Source: Letharia columbiana
Lineage: Eukaryota; Ascomycota; Lecanoromycetes; Lecanorales; Parmeliaceae
NCBI RefSeq assembly: GCF_014066305.1
Contig: NW_023501049.1
Span: 891,001-955,000, forward strand
Reading direction: 5' to 3'
DNA length: 64,000 nucleotides
Part shown: positions 45,215 through 56,251 of the stretch, piece after piece
Numbering within the stretch: position 1 is the first letter of the stretch
Layout: the number at the start of each line of letters is the position of its first letter
Notes under the pieces: generated by a model
The model's input: the letters and a program-made list of their open reading frames with translations, nothing else
Databases searched by the model: none
Told to the model about the DNA's origin: nothing
Made by a program: the position numbers and the translations under genes

Positions 45215-46090
45215 TCACCCAGCGGTTTGCATTGTAATCTGGTTCTGGACTTGCATTTGAATCTGGTTCTGAATCTGCATCTGAATCTGGTTCTGAATTT
45301 GGTTCTGAACCTGCATCTGAATCTGGTTCTGAATCTGATTTTGAGTCTGATTTTGAGTCTGGAGTTGGATCTGGTTCTGAACCTGCGCCTGCATCTGGGC
45401 CGTCATCTGGAGCTGCATTTTCAACAAGAACTCCAGGGGCGGGGGCATCAAGGACTGCGTCTTCTGGTACTTGGTTTTCGTGTTGGATTTGAACCAGGGG
45501 TAGTCGGCTGCTTTGGTGGCTAAGATTTGATCCGCTAGTATGCGAAGGAAGTGTTGACAGTTCTTCCACAAGAGGTGATACTCTCCGAAACTTTGAGATG
45601 CGGACCTGCATGCAAGGTCGACTTCGTCCTTGGTCTTGGTAGTCCAGCCGATCAAGCAGACATAGAAGCCGTCTACATCAGGCAAGCTGCTCTCAGCCAG
45701 TGCTGCTTTTCTTTTCTCTTCTTCGATCGTGAAAGGCGTCATGTGGTAGGTGAACTTTGATTCTCCTGGGGGTTCTTCCCCATTCTCTTGGCCAACATTC
45801 TCACCGAGGCGCAGCTCATACTTGTTGCCGTGCGTCATAAGGACCCAGTGTCTCAACCGCCCGTTGTATATATACCGAGAGAACCAAACCTGTTGACCCT
45901 TTGTGTGATCTTCTTCCTCCCTAAGGCGGAGTTCGACATCTGGTTGCATGGCTTTCAACCGCTTCTCTCTGTACCGCACCATCCGATTTGAGTTCATCAC
46001 GCGCTGTCCACGTTTCGTCTCCGCGAATTGTGCCATTTTTTTCTCTTTCCTCCTCTTGTCGGCTTCTAAGCAGCTAAGTACAGAGCCCAT
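45215..46090 (-). CDS. LRAT/NlpC-like protein with Gln/Asn repeat tail
   Basis: Single-exon 291-aa protein. The N-terminus MGSVLSC fits an N-myristoylation site (Gly2, Ser6) with an adjacent Cys for palmitoylation, suggesting membrane attachment. A basic helical stretch follows. The middle carries an LRAT/NlpC-P60-like pattern: LRHWVLMTHGNKYELRL with a candidate catalytic His, then FYVCLIGWTTKTKDEVDLAC and YHLLWKNCQHFLRILADQI, where NC-x-HF resembles the catalytic Cys motif of LRAT-type acyltransferases. The last 75 residues are Gln/Met/Asn/Ile repeats of a QNQIQM hexamer, a prion-like composition. The enzymatic call is inference from two short motifs. The antisense frame reads as an acidic Ser/Asp/Pro repeat and is a shadow. 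Confidence 0.65.
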   Translation of the reverse strand: MGSVLSCLEADKRRKEKKMAQFAETKRGQRVMNSNRMVRYREKRLKAMQPDVELRLREEEDHTKGQQVWFSRYIYNGRLRHWVLMTHGNKYELRLGENVGQENGEEPPGESKFTYHMTPFTIEEEKRKAALAESSLPDVDGFYVCLIGWTTKTKDEVDLACRSASQSFGEYHLLWKNCQHFLRILADQILATKAADYPWFKSNTKTKYQKTQSLMPPPLEFLLKMQLQMTAQMQAQVQNQIQLQTQNQTQNQIQNQIQMQVQNQIQNQIQMQIQNQIQMQVQNQITMQTAG

Positions 46091-46985
46091 AACTGTCCTT
46101 TGTCTTTTGAGATTGCTGTCAGAGAGTCACCGTGAGAGAGTGTAGTCGTCGAAGCTCATTGAAGAATCAAAATATTTGCGACGGATAGTTTGTGGCTAAG
46201 CACTAAGGTACTGAAAAATCTGACTATATACAAGCGATAGGCAGATATGTGCAGTATGGAGGCGCGCTAAGGCCTAATTGGTACTAGTGGGCCTATATGG
46301 AGGATTCTCCGTAATAAATATCTACAAAAAAATAGAGAAAGGCTATGTCCTCATGGCAGGAAGTATCAAGTATGTATGCATGATTTTTTAAATGCCGGAA
46401 AAAAATGAAGACATCGTGCTAATTAGTGGTGTGAATCCTACAATATCTTCTATCGCAGTGAAATCTTTCGAATGGTGAAATAGCTGTCAGAGTAAGATAT
46501 CGAACGATTTCAATTCGTCTAAATATATATCGTCCGATCTTCCATCAATAGTTAACTATAGTAATTTAGTTATAACCGTCGTAGTAGATTCTTCTCTTAT
46601 ATCGTTAACTCAGTAATATATCAGATTAATACGATACCGCCTAGATATGCGGGGAGCGATGAGTTCTGGGGTTTCCGGGTGAAGTGTACCGATGAGTAGG
46701 CACACATGGAGAGAAGTGTTCCTTCATGAAGGCGGAGAAGTATTGGATTTGCTCCACAGATGAAGAGTTGAAATACAATAGGGGGATTTTATCACATAGA
46801 TGTAATTTAGCTGAGGATGACTAGCTAGGAGACTTTCGGCAGGCTTAAGGGAGACACGACAGTGACACCGGTATTGGCAGCATGCACCCGTCACTCACAA
46901 GCACCGAGCTCACGATACGAGAAGACCTAGCTTGCAGCCAATGAACTTTCGAGTGCATCCTGACACCAGGCTTCTTAGTGTTACT
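46091..46985. other. AT-rich intergenic region
   Basis: About 900 bp upstream of the LRAT-like gene and downstream of the TDG-like gene. From about 46300 to 46640 the sequence is strongly AT-rich with many TA steps, unlike its neighbours, and could be a mutated repeat relic. No gene was seen. Confidence 0.55.
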
Positions 46986-48197
46986 TCATGTCTCCATAGC
47001 TTCCTCCACCTCTTCCTTCACAGCCTCCATACCTTCACCATCCCCGACCACTTCGAGCTTCAAGCCCCCCTCATCAGGTATCCCCTTCTCTATCCTCCTC
47101 CTCTTCACCCACTCTCCCAATCCTCTCCATACCTCTTCCTTCTCATGCGGCCTCATCCCAGCAGCCAACCCACTAGTAGTAGTCGTCACAAAAACCCTCG
47201 CCCCAGGCCATCCCTCTTCACCCTCAACCCCCACAATACCCATCCTCTCTGAATCATCCTGCCACCCATACCTAAAATCATCCTTTCCACACTTCTTTTT
47301 GTGCCTAACTCTCCAAACACTCTCCCAAATACTCTTCCCTACAATTGCCACACTCTCCGGCCTCCATTTCCTAATCTTCTCCTCCAAAATTGCCACGCCT
47401 TCGTCCATCTCGCTCTTACTCAGTTCCCCCGCATCCTTCGTAGGTCTGCTCACGATATTCGTATGTCCCAACGCGTACAATCGCGGTAGATCTTGATCCT
47501 CTTCCGGCCTGCAAAGGCGCGGCGTACAGCCTGAGCTATAAGCGAGTTTCCAAAAGAGATTGGATGGATGGGAGTATGCGTGGCCGGTGGTTGCAGTGCG
47601 TATGCCCGGATTGACGCCGATGAATATGCAGATCAAGTTTGGGGCAAGGGAGTCGGTGAGGTGGTTGGTTAGATAGGCGTATTTTGACGGCGGGGCGTAG
47701 GATGAGGACGGGCGCTTCTTCTTTTTCGAGGGAGAGGGCGAAGCAGAGGCAGGCTCGGTAGCTTTGCGTTTCAGTGAGGTTGCTCGAGATGATGCTTTCC
47801 GGGTAGGCGAAGACATAGCTGGGGTAGGGACTTTGCAGGTTGACGTAACCGCAGGTGTAGGAGATGTCTCAATCGAACTCAACCATCTTGTGACGCGTCT
47901 GTTTGGCGATGGGGTCTGTGCGAAGGTGTATTGGTCGAGAGCACCCTTGAAGCTTGGTGTAGGATTTTGCTCCACCTCAATGGCCTTCTCCCGTAACCGC
48001 ATCATCCGTAACAACGTATCCGTAATATTCTCTGATGAAGAAGAGGAGACTGAGCTGTCAAGGGCATCGTAGACTGCCTGAGCGTTTTTATGTTGCTCGA
48101 AGAAGCTGATACCTTTAGCCCGCTCTTTATCGGGCAATCTTTCGATGGCTTCCCTCAATCGGGCATCGCTTCGGTCATCGATGTGCGTGTCACTCAT
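46986..48197 (-). CDS. G/T(U) mismatch-specific DNA glycosylase, TDG/Mug type
   Basis: Base-excision repair enzyme of the uracil-DNA glycosylase superfamily that removes U or T opposite G. Single exon, 403 aa. The N-terminal 165 residues are disordered and basic (SLKRKATEPASASPSPSKKK), a likely nuclear signal and DNA-contact tail. The catalytic core starts CIFIGVNPGIRTATTGHAYS, where GVNPG matches the GINPG active-site motif with its catalytic Asn, then HPSNLFWKLAYSSG, NIVSRPTKDAGELSKSE, and VTTTTSGLAAGM, the minor-groove loop. A conserved GRLYALG-like link is present as RLYALGHTN. Motif order and spacing match Mug/TDG. The C-terminal 40 residues are acidic and probably accessory. Confidence 0.92.
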   Translation of the reverse strand: MSDTHIDDRSDARLREAIERLPDKERAKGISFFEQHKNAQAVYDALDSSVSSSSSENITDTLLRMMRLREKAIEVEQNPTPSFKGALDQYTFAQTPSPNRRVTRWLSSIETSPTPAVTSTCKVPTPAMSSPTRKASSRATSLKRKATEPASASPSPSKKKKRPSSSYAPPSKYAYLTNHLTDSLAPNLICIFIGVNPGIRTATTGHAYSHPSNLFWKLAYSSGCTPRLCRPEEDQDLPRLYALGHTNIVSRPTKDAGELSKSEMDEGVAILEEKIRKWRPESVAIVGKSIWESVWRVRHKKKCGKDDFRYGWQDDSERMGIVGVEGEEGWPGARVFVTTTTSGLAAGMRPHEKEEVWRGLGEWVKRRRIEKGIPDEGGLKLEVVGDGEGMEAVKEEVEEAMET

Positions 48198-50016
48198 GGT
48201 CGAGGATGAGGGTGATCCAGAGTGCAGTACGGTGAGATGGACGTCGCGAGTCGCAACGACGCGAATCTCTGATCCCTGTCGTTAGGTCTACGCTAGCGAC
48301 CTGACAGCATGGCCCATGAAGTTTGTTTACACTCCCCTACCGACCGTACTAATCTATAGCGCTGGTTACCTGTACAAAGATATACCAATGACCCAAAATA
48401 CCAATGCGTGGCACGTTCATCGCTGCGTTCCCATTTCAGATGTTGGGGACTACATACGCAAAGAGGATACTAGATATACCGCAATCAAGCTTGGAACATG
48501 ATGAATCCTAGATTGCGGAATATGTCATTCGAGTCAATCTTGACTGATGAGCCGGCTGAAAACCACGAGAAGGGTTGATGAGTCGGACCAATTGTCATGA
48601 GAAATGTCGCACTTGAGCGCAGACAACGTTCGATACTAGAATCGTGAAATACATCCGAGGCCTGAGTCACCCTTCTGCCGCCAATGCTGATTCCCAAGTT
48701 TGTTTTGAGTTGCCCGAGGTCGAAGATCTTGGTGTTGCACATCTTTGTTTGTGCAAGCCATTGGTGGAAAGGCCGAACGATCTCTTGGTGGTTTGGTCAT
48801 CGAGCACCGGAGTGCATCAGCTTGATCAGGACTTTGTGAGACACCGTTGCCAACAACAAACAGGATATGAATCTCACTGCGTGCTCAACCGCAAGAACTG
48901 ATCCCTTGTCGTCTCAAAGAGCAGCAGCGCCAAAATTCCATCGAGATCGAGGATTGATCCTAATATCTTCAAAACGCGTTGCTTGGGACTCTCCTCTGAT
49001 TACCCTTTCTTTTCTACACTTTTTCATTCGTCCTGAAACCTCTTTCCGCGGTCCTCGTGTCTCTCCTTCAGATCATCAATCTCCATCTAGTCATGGCCAG
49101 GAGCTCAAACATTCCCGTCTGCGGTGGTGTATACGGGAAAGTAACCGCGATAGCTTGCAGCGAGGCCTCATATACCTTTCTTCGTCGCCGAGATGATCGA
49201 ATCCATTTTTCTAACCTTTCTAGTATTACCAGATGGCCGGCAGACATCATGGTTGGAACGTGGAGAGACTATCGATTTTCCGCGGAATTAGAACGTGTAT
49301 CCACCCGGACCACCCCACCGAAAAGCAATTAACTAATTGATTCTCAGGTCGACTCTCTCAATCAATTGTTGTTGATCACCTACTCATTACTGCTACTAGT
49401 GTATCAACAACAGTGTACCGTCGGCATCTTCCCCATCAAGCGCCCAGATGCCGTCTTCTTGAGTGACAGGGGGTGGTATCGATGGGCTGCTATGGATGCT
49501 GACAACGTAGAAAGAAGGTGCACTGGGTACGGAGATACTGGAACTGGCGGACATGCTAACACTGGTAAGTTACAAATAGTTTGCAAACAATAGCATTCAG
49601 CATACCCTGCTCACACTCAAGCGGGTTCCAACGAGAAATTGGCTGTAGTTTTGTATGAGCCTGGCTTGGATTGGGACCAGAATGTTAAACACGCGCAAAC
49701 GGTAGGTGATGGTATTTTTCTCGAGCAATAGGTATCCGCTGGCGCCTTCGTGGTATCAAATTCTGCACTCAGTGGCACGGTCCGGAATGCATCTCTGACT
49801 GCAAGACCCGCGGCGCACGAATCCTAGGCGACAAGAATCGACGTGGGATAAGAATTAAGAGGATGTTCGTGCTGATTTGCTCAGCTGCAAGACTTCATCT
49901 TTTGGCTCGTCAAGCATTAATGCGTGGGCTGAGTCAGGATATCATTGACACTTGGCTCTTCAGTTCTTGCTTGCGCCTTGGCAGTCGGACGTAGGATACT
50001 CTGGAGGCTTCTCTGC
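48198..50016. other. Gene-poor stretch
   Basis: About 1.8 kb with only short frames on either strand and no motif recognised. The first few hundred bases should hold the promoter of the TDG-like gene. Confidence 0.5.
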
Positions 50017-51715
50017 TCACAACACCGTCTTCATGGCCAGCAGGGCCATCTCATTCTGCAGCTCTCCCAAGCGCCTCAAATCCTTTAGGTGCTCGTCCAG
50101 CTGCTCCAACCTCCCCTTTAGTTCACCTATTTCTGCTTTGACAGCTTTTTCCCTGACGTGTAATGCGCTGGTCCACAAAAATGCCTCCACCTTGGCCTGT
50201 GGAGTATTCTTCTGCGTTGCCGCGACAGGCTCGAGGTACAAGAACTTTCGTATTACCGCCCGAAGCGTAGTGCTCGGATCAGGTACGACCTTTGCATGGC
50301 GGCGTGACGCTCTCGCTAGGCTACGAAGCCGTCGGGGCGTATGAGGACAGCTCCAGATGCAGTTATGCAGTATTTCGTGCAAAAGAGATCACTGGAAACG
50401 CTGTACACTCGAATTTCGGGCAACGTAGTCTCCGATCTGAGGCGAGTAGCAGCCGAGGCCCACTCTTGACCCTTGGAACCCGTGAGGAGAACGAGACAAT
50501 GACCGAAAAGATCTGCAACCGGGATGTTGTCCGCATGGCCTGGGACATTGACTACGATGTGGCGTGCAATAGAGCCAAGGGATGAAATGGCACTCACCGG
50601 CTCTTCGATTATGGCTGTCTGCAGAAAAGCCGCCATTTGGCGTCACGGTTGCGGCCGCATCACCAACGAGTAAAACACGGCCTTGGGGGTATCTTTCGGC
50701 GTTATCACAGACAGCCCGCCATGGGGAGATGAGCGTGATTTTGAATTCATTGTCGTTGCCAACAGCAGCGCGGAGCATTTCTTGGGCACCCTCGTCGGTG
50801 AGGATATCATCAGGATATCTACTCCGTTCCGTGCCACGCTCTCCCGAAGTGTTAATAACGAAAAAGCCCTCCGGTCCACTCTTGTCGATGCGAAACAAGC
50901 TTCGCACGGTGTCATTATTGACATAGATCACACCGTTATAACTGCCTTTCACATATTTTCCAACGTCCATATCGAAGTAAATGGTAATCGAATGTGAAAG
51001 GAGGCCGTGGCTTTCAAAGCCAATACCAAGCTTTTCCCTCACCATTGAGCGATTACCGTCAGCTGCAATTAGGTACCTTGATCTAATGACGGTCTTTCCG
51101 CCGGTCTCTGTATTTCTCACGAGGGCAGTCACACCGTCTACATCTTGCTGAAAACCAATCAATTCGGAAGGAAACCGAAGATCACCGTCCTCTTCGGCAA
51201 CCTTTTTGCAGACGATGGGCTCGAACATCTGCTGCGTAACGAATAGACGCATCGTGGGTGCGATTGACTCGATGGCCTGTAGACGGCAGTGAGCATGACG
51301 AAGTTTCGGTGAATACGAACCCCATTCAAATTCTTCATAAAGGACCCCAAAAAGCGACCAGCAAGCGACTCCACACGGAAAATGTTAGCGTGTTCGTCGT
51401 AGTGTTTCGCAGCTTCTTGACCCATGGCGTCGTAGAGGCCAGGTTCCACGGTATATCGGCCTAGGACGTGCTAAACCACGCTGGTTCCGACAGACCATAT
51501 CTCAAAATCGGACTCGTGCCGGAACGTACGATGGAATAAAGCAGCGCGTGGATGTATGGCGGTCGAATGACGTTTTCCCACCGTCACACATCCTGACACA
51601 CGATGGCTTGCGAGCGAGGCGCCCCAGGTCATGCCCACCATTGAACCGCCCAGATGAGCACCGGAGTGTGCTCGATTGGAATACCCAAGATAATGGATAT
51701 GTTGGGTGCTGCCAT
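50017..51715 (-). pseudogene. FAD-dependent aromatic monooxygenase, decayed
   Basis: Resembles PheA/TfdB-type flavoprotein hydroxylases. The ATG at 51715 begins AAPNISIILGIPIEHTPVLI; the frame shifts by one base and continues GGSMVGMTWGASLASHRVSG and HSTAIHPRAALFH, the FAD-binding start. An in-frame stop (51471-51473) follows. Then GLYDAMGQEAAKHYDEHANI, a likely 45-nt intron, MRLFVTQQMFEPIVCKK, SRYLIAADGNRSMVREKLGI, and GRVLLVGDAAATVTPNGGF, the second FAD motif. After GGF the segment normally linking to the C-terminal domain is missing: the next recognisable piece is the thioredoxin-like end (NIPVADLFGHCLVLLTGSKG, GAVLIRPDGFVA), ending in TAG where Trp is expected. A frame with DPSTTLRAVIRKFLYL and a Glu/Lys-rich coiled coil runs on to 50017. 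Stops, frameshifts and an internal deletion indicate a pseudogene. Confidence 0.75.
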
Positions 51716-52400
51716 GATGACTGGAGCTGCCTCGAAGGACGAGTGAGCTTGTACTGACAATTCTCTTGTCGAAGATTTGCCATGGTTGAAGAGGTGTGGT
51801 TGGCTGTTGAGGTAGGTGTCACATCCCCGTCGGATGAAAAGCAACGGATCGGATCCAGTCGGTTGTTCATCAGTTGGAGAAGTATGGTGTAGATAGAGCA
51901 GTATTGATGCGTCAAGTCCACATCCTTCCTCATGATGTATCAAAGCTTCTGCGAATGAAACAGCTCTGGTTGCCCAGTAGCGCAAGTATCGATACCCTAA
52001 GAGGCCCTACGGAAATTCAGTGGGAATATTGCCCTGTCAGAATGTAAGTAAAGGAAGATATTACTCATTCACGCTCGGCAACGATACGAGCTCTGATTGA
52101 GCCAGTGTAGCACCCGACGGTATAAATGTGCATACACGAAACACGGAAGAAACCAATTCTAGCTTGCATCCATACCGCTGCCGAAAGAAGGTAAGCGCTC
52201 AACCTCCTGGAAAGCCTGGTCCCAACGAGAGGCGGCCCAATCTTGCCCACAAGCCCAGCAATCCGCACTAGACAGACCGGACAAAGCACCTGCGCCTTTC
52301 CCTAGCGACAAAAATCCAAGCGCATATCCCCCCAGCGCTCTCGTACCCCACAGCGCCCATTGACTAGATTTTCCATAGCACCTTCAGTATGTCCGTGTTC
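51716..52400. other. Intergenic
   Basis: About 690 bp between the monooxygenase pseudogene and the secreted-protein gene. No gene or motif was recognised. Confidence 0.5.
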
Positions 52401-53807
52401 CTAACTGTATGCCGAGAGGGCAACAGCTGCGGCAGATCTTGTGGCAGAGGTCGAGGACTTGTCAGAAGCCTTGCCAGCAGCAATGCCGGACGTCGTGGCG
52501 GAGGTCAGTGTCGAAGGTTGAGAAGAGATGTTGCCGGAGCTCTTGGCAGAATTTTTGGCAGAGACGGTTGTGCGGATGGTCACCATGTGCATCCCCGTGC
52601 CCGTTCCACCCGTGGGCCCGTGGAAAGCGGTGCCGTTCCCCAGCCCGAAGGGCGCCGTCGACAGTTGAATCGTGGTCGGCGTAGTCAGGGGAGCCGTGGG
52701 GGCTGGTTCCGTAACTGTCACGGTAGCCGTACTTGTGGATGTGATGGTGACGGGTGGTGGACAAAAGGGAGGCCTGGCGGGAGGACCTGGTGGGGGACCT
52801 TGAGGAGGGCCGCCGGCGAATACTGTGCTGGAGGGAGGGACGGCGCCGGATTCGATTGGGTAACCGACGAGATTCTGGTAGGTGACAATGCCAGCGCCGG
52901 ATGTAGTGGGAGACGCCACGACACCAGCCTCGAGGGCGCTGAGAGAGGAAGCGGGAGAGGCTGAGGGTCCACCAGGTGGTCCATGGGGGGGAGGTCCGTG
53001 AGGTGGGGGCCCATGTGGAAGCTCGGTCTTTGGGCTCGATGCTGTTGAGATGGAGGGGGTTGAGAGGGATGATTGAGTTGTCGTTCTGAGATTCGCTGAA
53101 GAAATGCTGGTTGACGTTGTGTTCGGATAGATAGGAGGTGGCGACTTGATGGTCGGGCTGAGACGGCCTGTACCGCCGGATGTGCAGCCATAGGCTGTTC
53201 CAAGGTAGCAAGAGCCGAGCGGATTTGTGCTGGGAGAATGTTAGTCCGGTGACGAGTAGTGAGCGCTTAGGGATTGTGGGGTGGATGAGACGCTTTGGTA
53301 GAAATGCAAATTTTTTGTAGATGAGACTTCAGATTCTAAACACGAAAAGAGAAAATTACCCGGTAGGATAAGAGCCATATCTAGGAAAAACTGTCAGGTT
53401 TGTTTTCAATGTACAAGGACTGCTCTGCTTACGGATTGGTTCCCAAGAATGGCGGGACGCTTGTTCCAGCCTCGCCGAAGGAACCTATAAGAGTGTAGCT
53501 TCCAGTCTTGGTGGATGCATGCTTCGAGGCTTTGTGAGTATGGGTCGGCTTAGGCTGCTTGGATTTCGTTGCGTGCGTCTTGGGCGTCGTCGATTCAGTC
53601 ATTGCCGTGGTGGAGAATTCGAATGAAGAGACTGTAGGGGTCACGACGGGATCCTGATAGCCAAGTTGCCTTTTGCCCTGGTCATGTGGAAACCTGGCAC
53701 CCCACGTCGGCATATTGTTCAAGCATGGGTGAGAAACAACTTGGTACTCACGAGGAAACTGTGATCAACACCGTAGCCGTAGCGGCCACAATATACTGCA
53801 AATACAT
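52401..53807 (-). CDS. Secreted Ser/Thr/Pro-rich protein
   Basis: Four exons (53752-53807, 53433-53693, 53360-53380, 52401-53229) join in frame to 388 aa; exon 3 is only 21 nt. The start MYLQYIVAATATVLITVSS is a classical signal peptide. A dibasic site (QGKRQLG) soon after could be a Kex2-type cleavage point. Next comes a Thr/Lys/His-rich region, then SCYLGTAYGCTSGG with one Cys pair, repeated HGPPPHGPP, and a long Ser/Thr/Pro/Ala-rich C-terminal half with heavy O-glycosylation potential. The C-terminus (SAAAVALSAYS) is weakly hydrophobic, so a GPI anchor is possible but not supported. It is most likely a cell-wall or extracellular protein. No catalytic motif was seen. The frame-independent parts (leader, Cys pair) are the strongest support. 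Confidence 0.7.
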
Positions 53808-55190
53808 TCTGGACGATCGTTGTAAGAAGGGAATAAAATTGAAGAAAGACACAGAAATAGGAGATCAATGCTCTGGGCTGAAGGAGGGAATGATAGTAGG
53901 TACAGCAGAAATGCAAACAGAAAGAGACAGTGGGTTGAGTAAGAAAGTTGGAGAGGATGAAGGAACAACGGGAGGATCGCTGGGAGGTTATAGATATGGT
54001 GAAGCCACCCCATACCAACAGCGAATGGCGCACCTTCCGTCAGTCGCCTTCGGTGACCACCTACCAGGCGGCCACTGTCACACGTGCAACGGTGTAGTAG
54101 ATTGCAATGTTTGGAATCTGGGACGACGTCCCTCCAATATTGTTCGAATCTAATGTCTCGCATTTCGAGAGCGAACGCTACCTAACATCCATCCAATCTG
54201 ATGAGCCACGCCGGTAGTTGAGGGACTGCTGCATGGTATTTCGATCCTTGGCCGCATCTCGACGATCTGTAAGTCTTGGGCCTTTGTTGGAGGTGGAAGG
54301 GGCGTTGTCGTCTCAAACATGAATGTGCCACAATTCAGGTGGCACTAGTGCAGCGAGTTTCGGCGTGGTAACCTTGTTCGGCGGACAACAGCTGTTTCAA
54401 GTCAGAAAGACGAGGTGGAATCTTCACAATTGCTTGACTTTGACAATGTTCCGAGAACATAGCTTTGCCCTGCCTAGATATGGTTTGACACTTTGACGGT
54501 TTGACCGGGTAATTCAGTCGCTCCAGCACACACTTGAAAAAGATCCTGCGATCTATCACCCAATTGTTCCGAAGTGCGCAGCCGGCATTATCACCGCGTT
54601 TGCGATCGCTGCTTGCTATTAACGCTGTAAACTGCTTGACGCCTGCGGAATTTTGTAAAGTGTAGGGATTTCGCAACCACGGACTAAATAATCGATTGGT
54701 TGCACGTGAGACGATGCCTTGCCCTCCTCATATTCGGATTGCGTCAAGCATCTAACCATTTGAAACTTGTCCTGGTCCCGGAGATTAGCCAAGTACCTCG
54801 AGATCTCGCCTCGATCCCTCCTTCTCAGTGATTGATCGAGGAACAGCAGAATAATGAAATAACATTGGAAGGCACAGGTCTCAGAGGTTTGAGAAGATTT
54901 GTGAAGCTGGTTTTGTAGACATATTGCGCCAAATGCCATTTGCATTGCAAGGCGTTCCTATGGCCCCAGCGGGACTCATCATGTCGTGTGCACGATAACG
55001 GTGAAGAAGCTGCTGCGGTTCCGCTCGTAGTCAGAGGACTCACCAGGTAGGAATGTGCCAGGGCAGAATTATCTTCAACATCCTCAACTCGTTTGGTGGG
55101 CTGTGTTCTATTTCTGGGCTAGATCACTGGTCTCATAGACTGACACGACGGCGGTTCTCGATACTCGGAGTGGGATGTGCTGGACGTGGC
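53808..55190. other. Intergenic
   Basis: About 1.4 kb upstream of the secreted-protein gene and downstream of RRP7. Short frames exist on both strands without motifs. Confidence 0.5.
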
Positions 55191-56251
55191 TTATTCAGGC
55201 TGTACACCATCTTCAGCATACGAGCAGGGAAATGGATGAACTATAACAAGGACCTACCCTGAATCTTCCCCTTCTTTCTCTCATTTTCCTAACCTTCTCC
55301 TTATCCTCCTCAAACTTCCTCACTAATTCGCCCGCCCTCTGCTTCCTCTTCTCCCTCGACTGGAACCTATAGAAATCATCCAATTCCTTTTGTTTCTCCT
55401 TCTGCTTCTCAGCTTGCTCTTGAGCCACTTCTTGTCGTGCGGGATTCGTCCTCCCCCCTCTTGTAACAGTAATGAAGCCATCGGCATCAGCCACTTGTCT
55501 TTGCCTAGCCAGGGATCGGGCTTGGGAGGCTTCTTTGCTGGCGAAACGTGTCATGTAATTGTTGACGGATTCGAGGAGTTGGGCTTTGTTGGGGTAGGTG
55601 AGGCTGTGGTGATTAAGATATCCTATGATTATATCAATATCAGCATGAGTTCGTTAGCAGATCGTAGATGATAAGGGACCGACTCGCAGATCCCAACGCT
55701 GGAACTTTGCCTTCCAATCCTTCACCCCAAAGAGGTTCCTTGCGCTCTTTTCGTATCGATTTGACTGCTTTCAAGGCCGCGTCCATACTTGCTCGATCGA
55801 CGAATAAAACGACGGCTGTGAGACCGTTGGTTTGCAGGTCGCGATCCCAAACAGGTGGCAGTGCTGCGCCTTCCATGTCTTCTATGATGCCTCCACTACT
55901 TCCACGTTTTCTCTTTTTGCTTTTCTTATTTTGAGAGGCCTTTGGACTGGATGCTTGGTCCGTGCCGCTGCCTCTTCTCCTCTGGCCCTCGAATTGTACA
56001 TCTTCGATCCTCCCGGCAGGTAGTCCTATCTGGGTTGAGAATAAAAGCTTAATGTGAAGTTCAGTCGAGTCGAATGGTACATTGACCAGGAACAGTGATC
56101 GCGAGGCAGTAGGCGTAGGGATCTTTGGCTGATGCGGTACCAGGTAGAGGTAATGGGTTGCAGCTTCAGGGAAGGAGGGCAGTGGTGGGAGAGTCAGGGG
56201 AAGTATGTTGTAGCCTGATATTTGCAGTGGTATCTTAGTTAAGGAGGACAT
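55191..56251 (-). CDS. rrp7: Ribosomal RNA-processing protein 7
   Basis: Nucleolar factor of the small-subunit processome (UTP-C complex), needed for 18S rRNA maturation. Exons 55684-56251, 55258-55622 and 55191-55199 give 313 aa. The N-terminal half is RRM-like (SRSLFLVNVPFDSTELHIK, GLTAVVLFVDRASMDAALKA) with a basic insert (NKKSKKRKRGS). The C-terminal half is the conserved Rrp7 tail: YLNHHSLTYPNKAQLLESVN, DADGFITVTRGGR, then a charged helix (KELDDFYRFQSREKRKQRAG) and MRERRGRFR. The reading frame runs on into a GTAGGT donor after RGRFR; the next acceptor (GTACAG at 55200) is followed by a codon for Pro, one for Glu and TAA, so the last exon is just 9 nt. Intron 1 uses a GTCGGT donor, which is unusual. 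Confidence 0.92.

Noticed and set aside
45078..45611. Acidic Ser/Asp/Pro repeat frame on the minus strand
   Set aside because: It is a different frame of the same DNA that encodes the Gln/Asn tail and core of the LRAT-like protein; the repeat arises from the hexamer DNA.
52389..52964. 191-codon Gly/Arg-rich plus-strand frame
   Set aside because: It is antisense to the Ser/Thr/Pro-rich exon of the secreted-protein gene, which has a signal peptide and consistent splicing.
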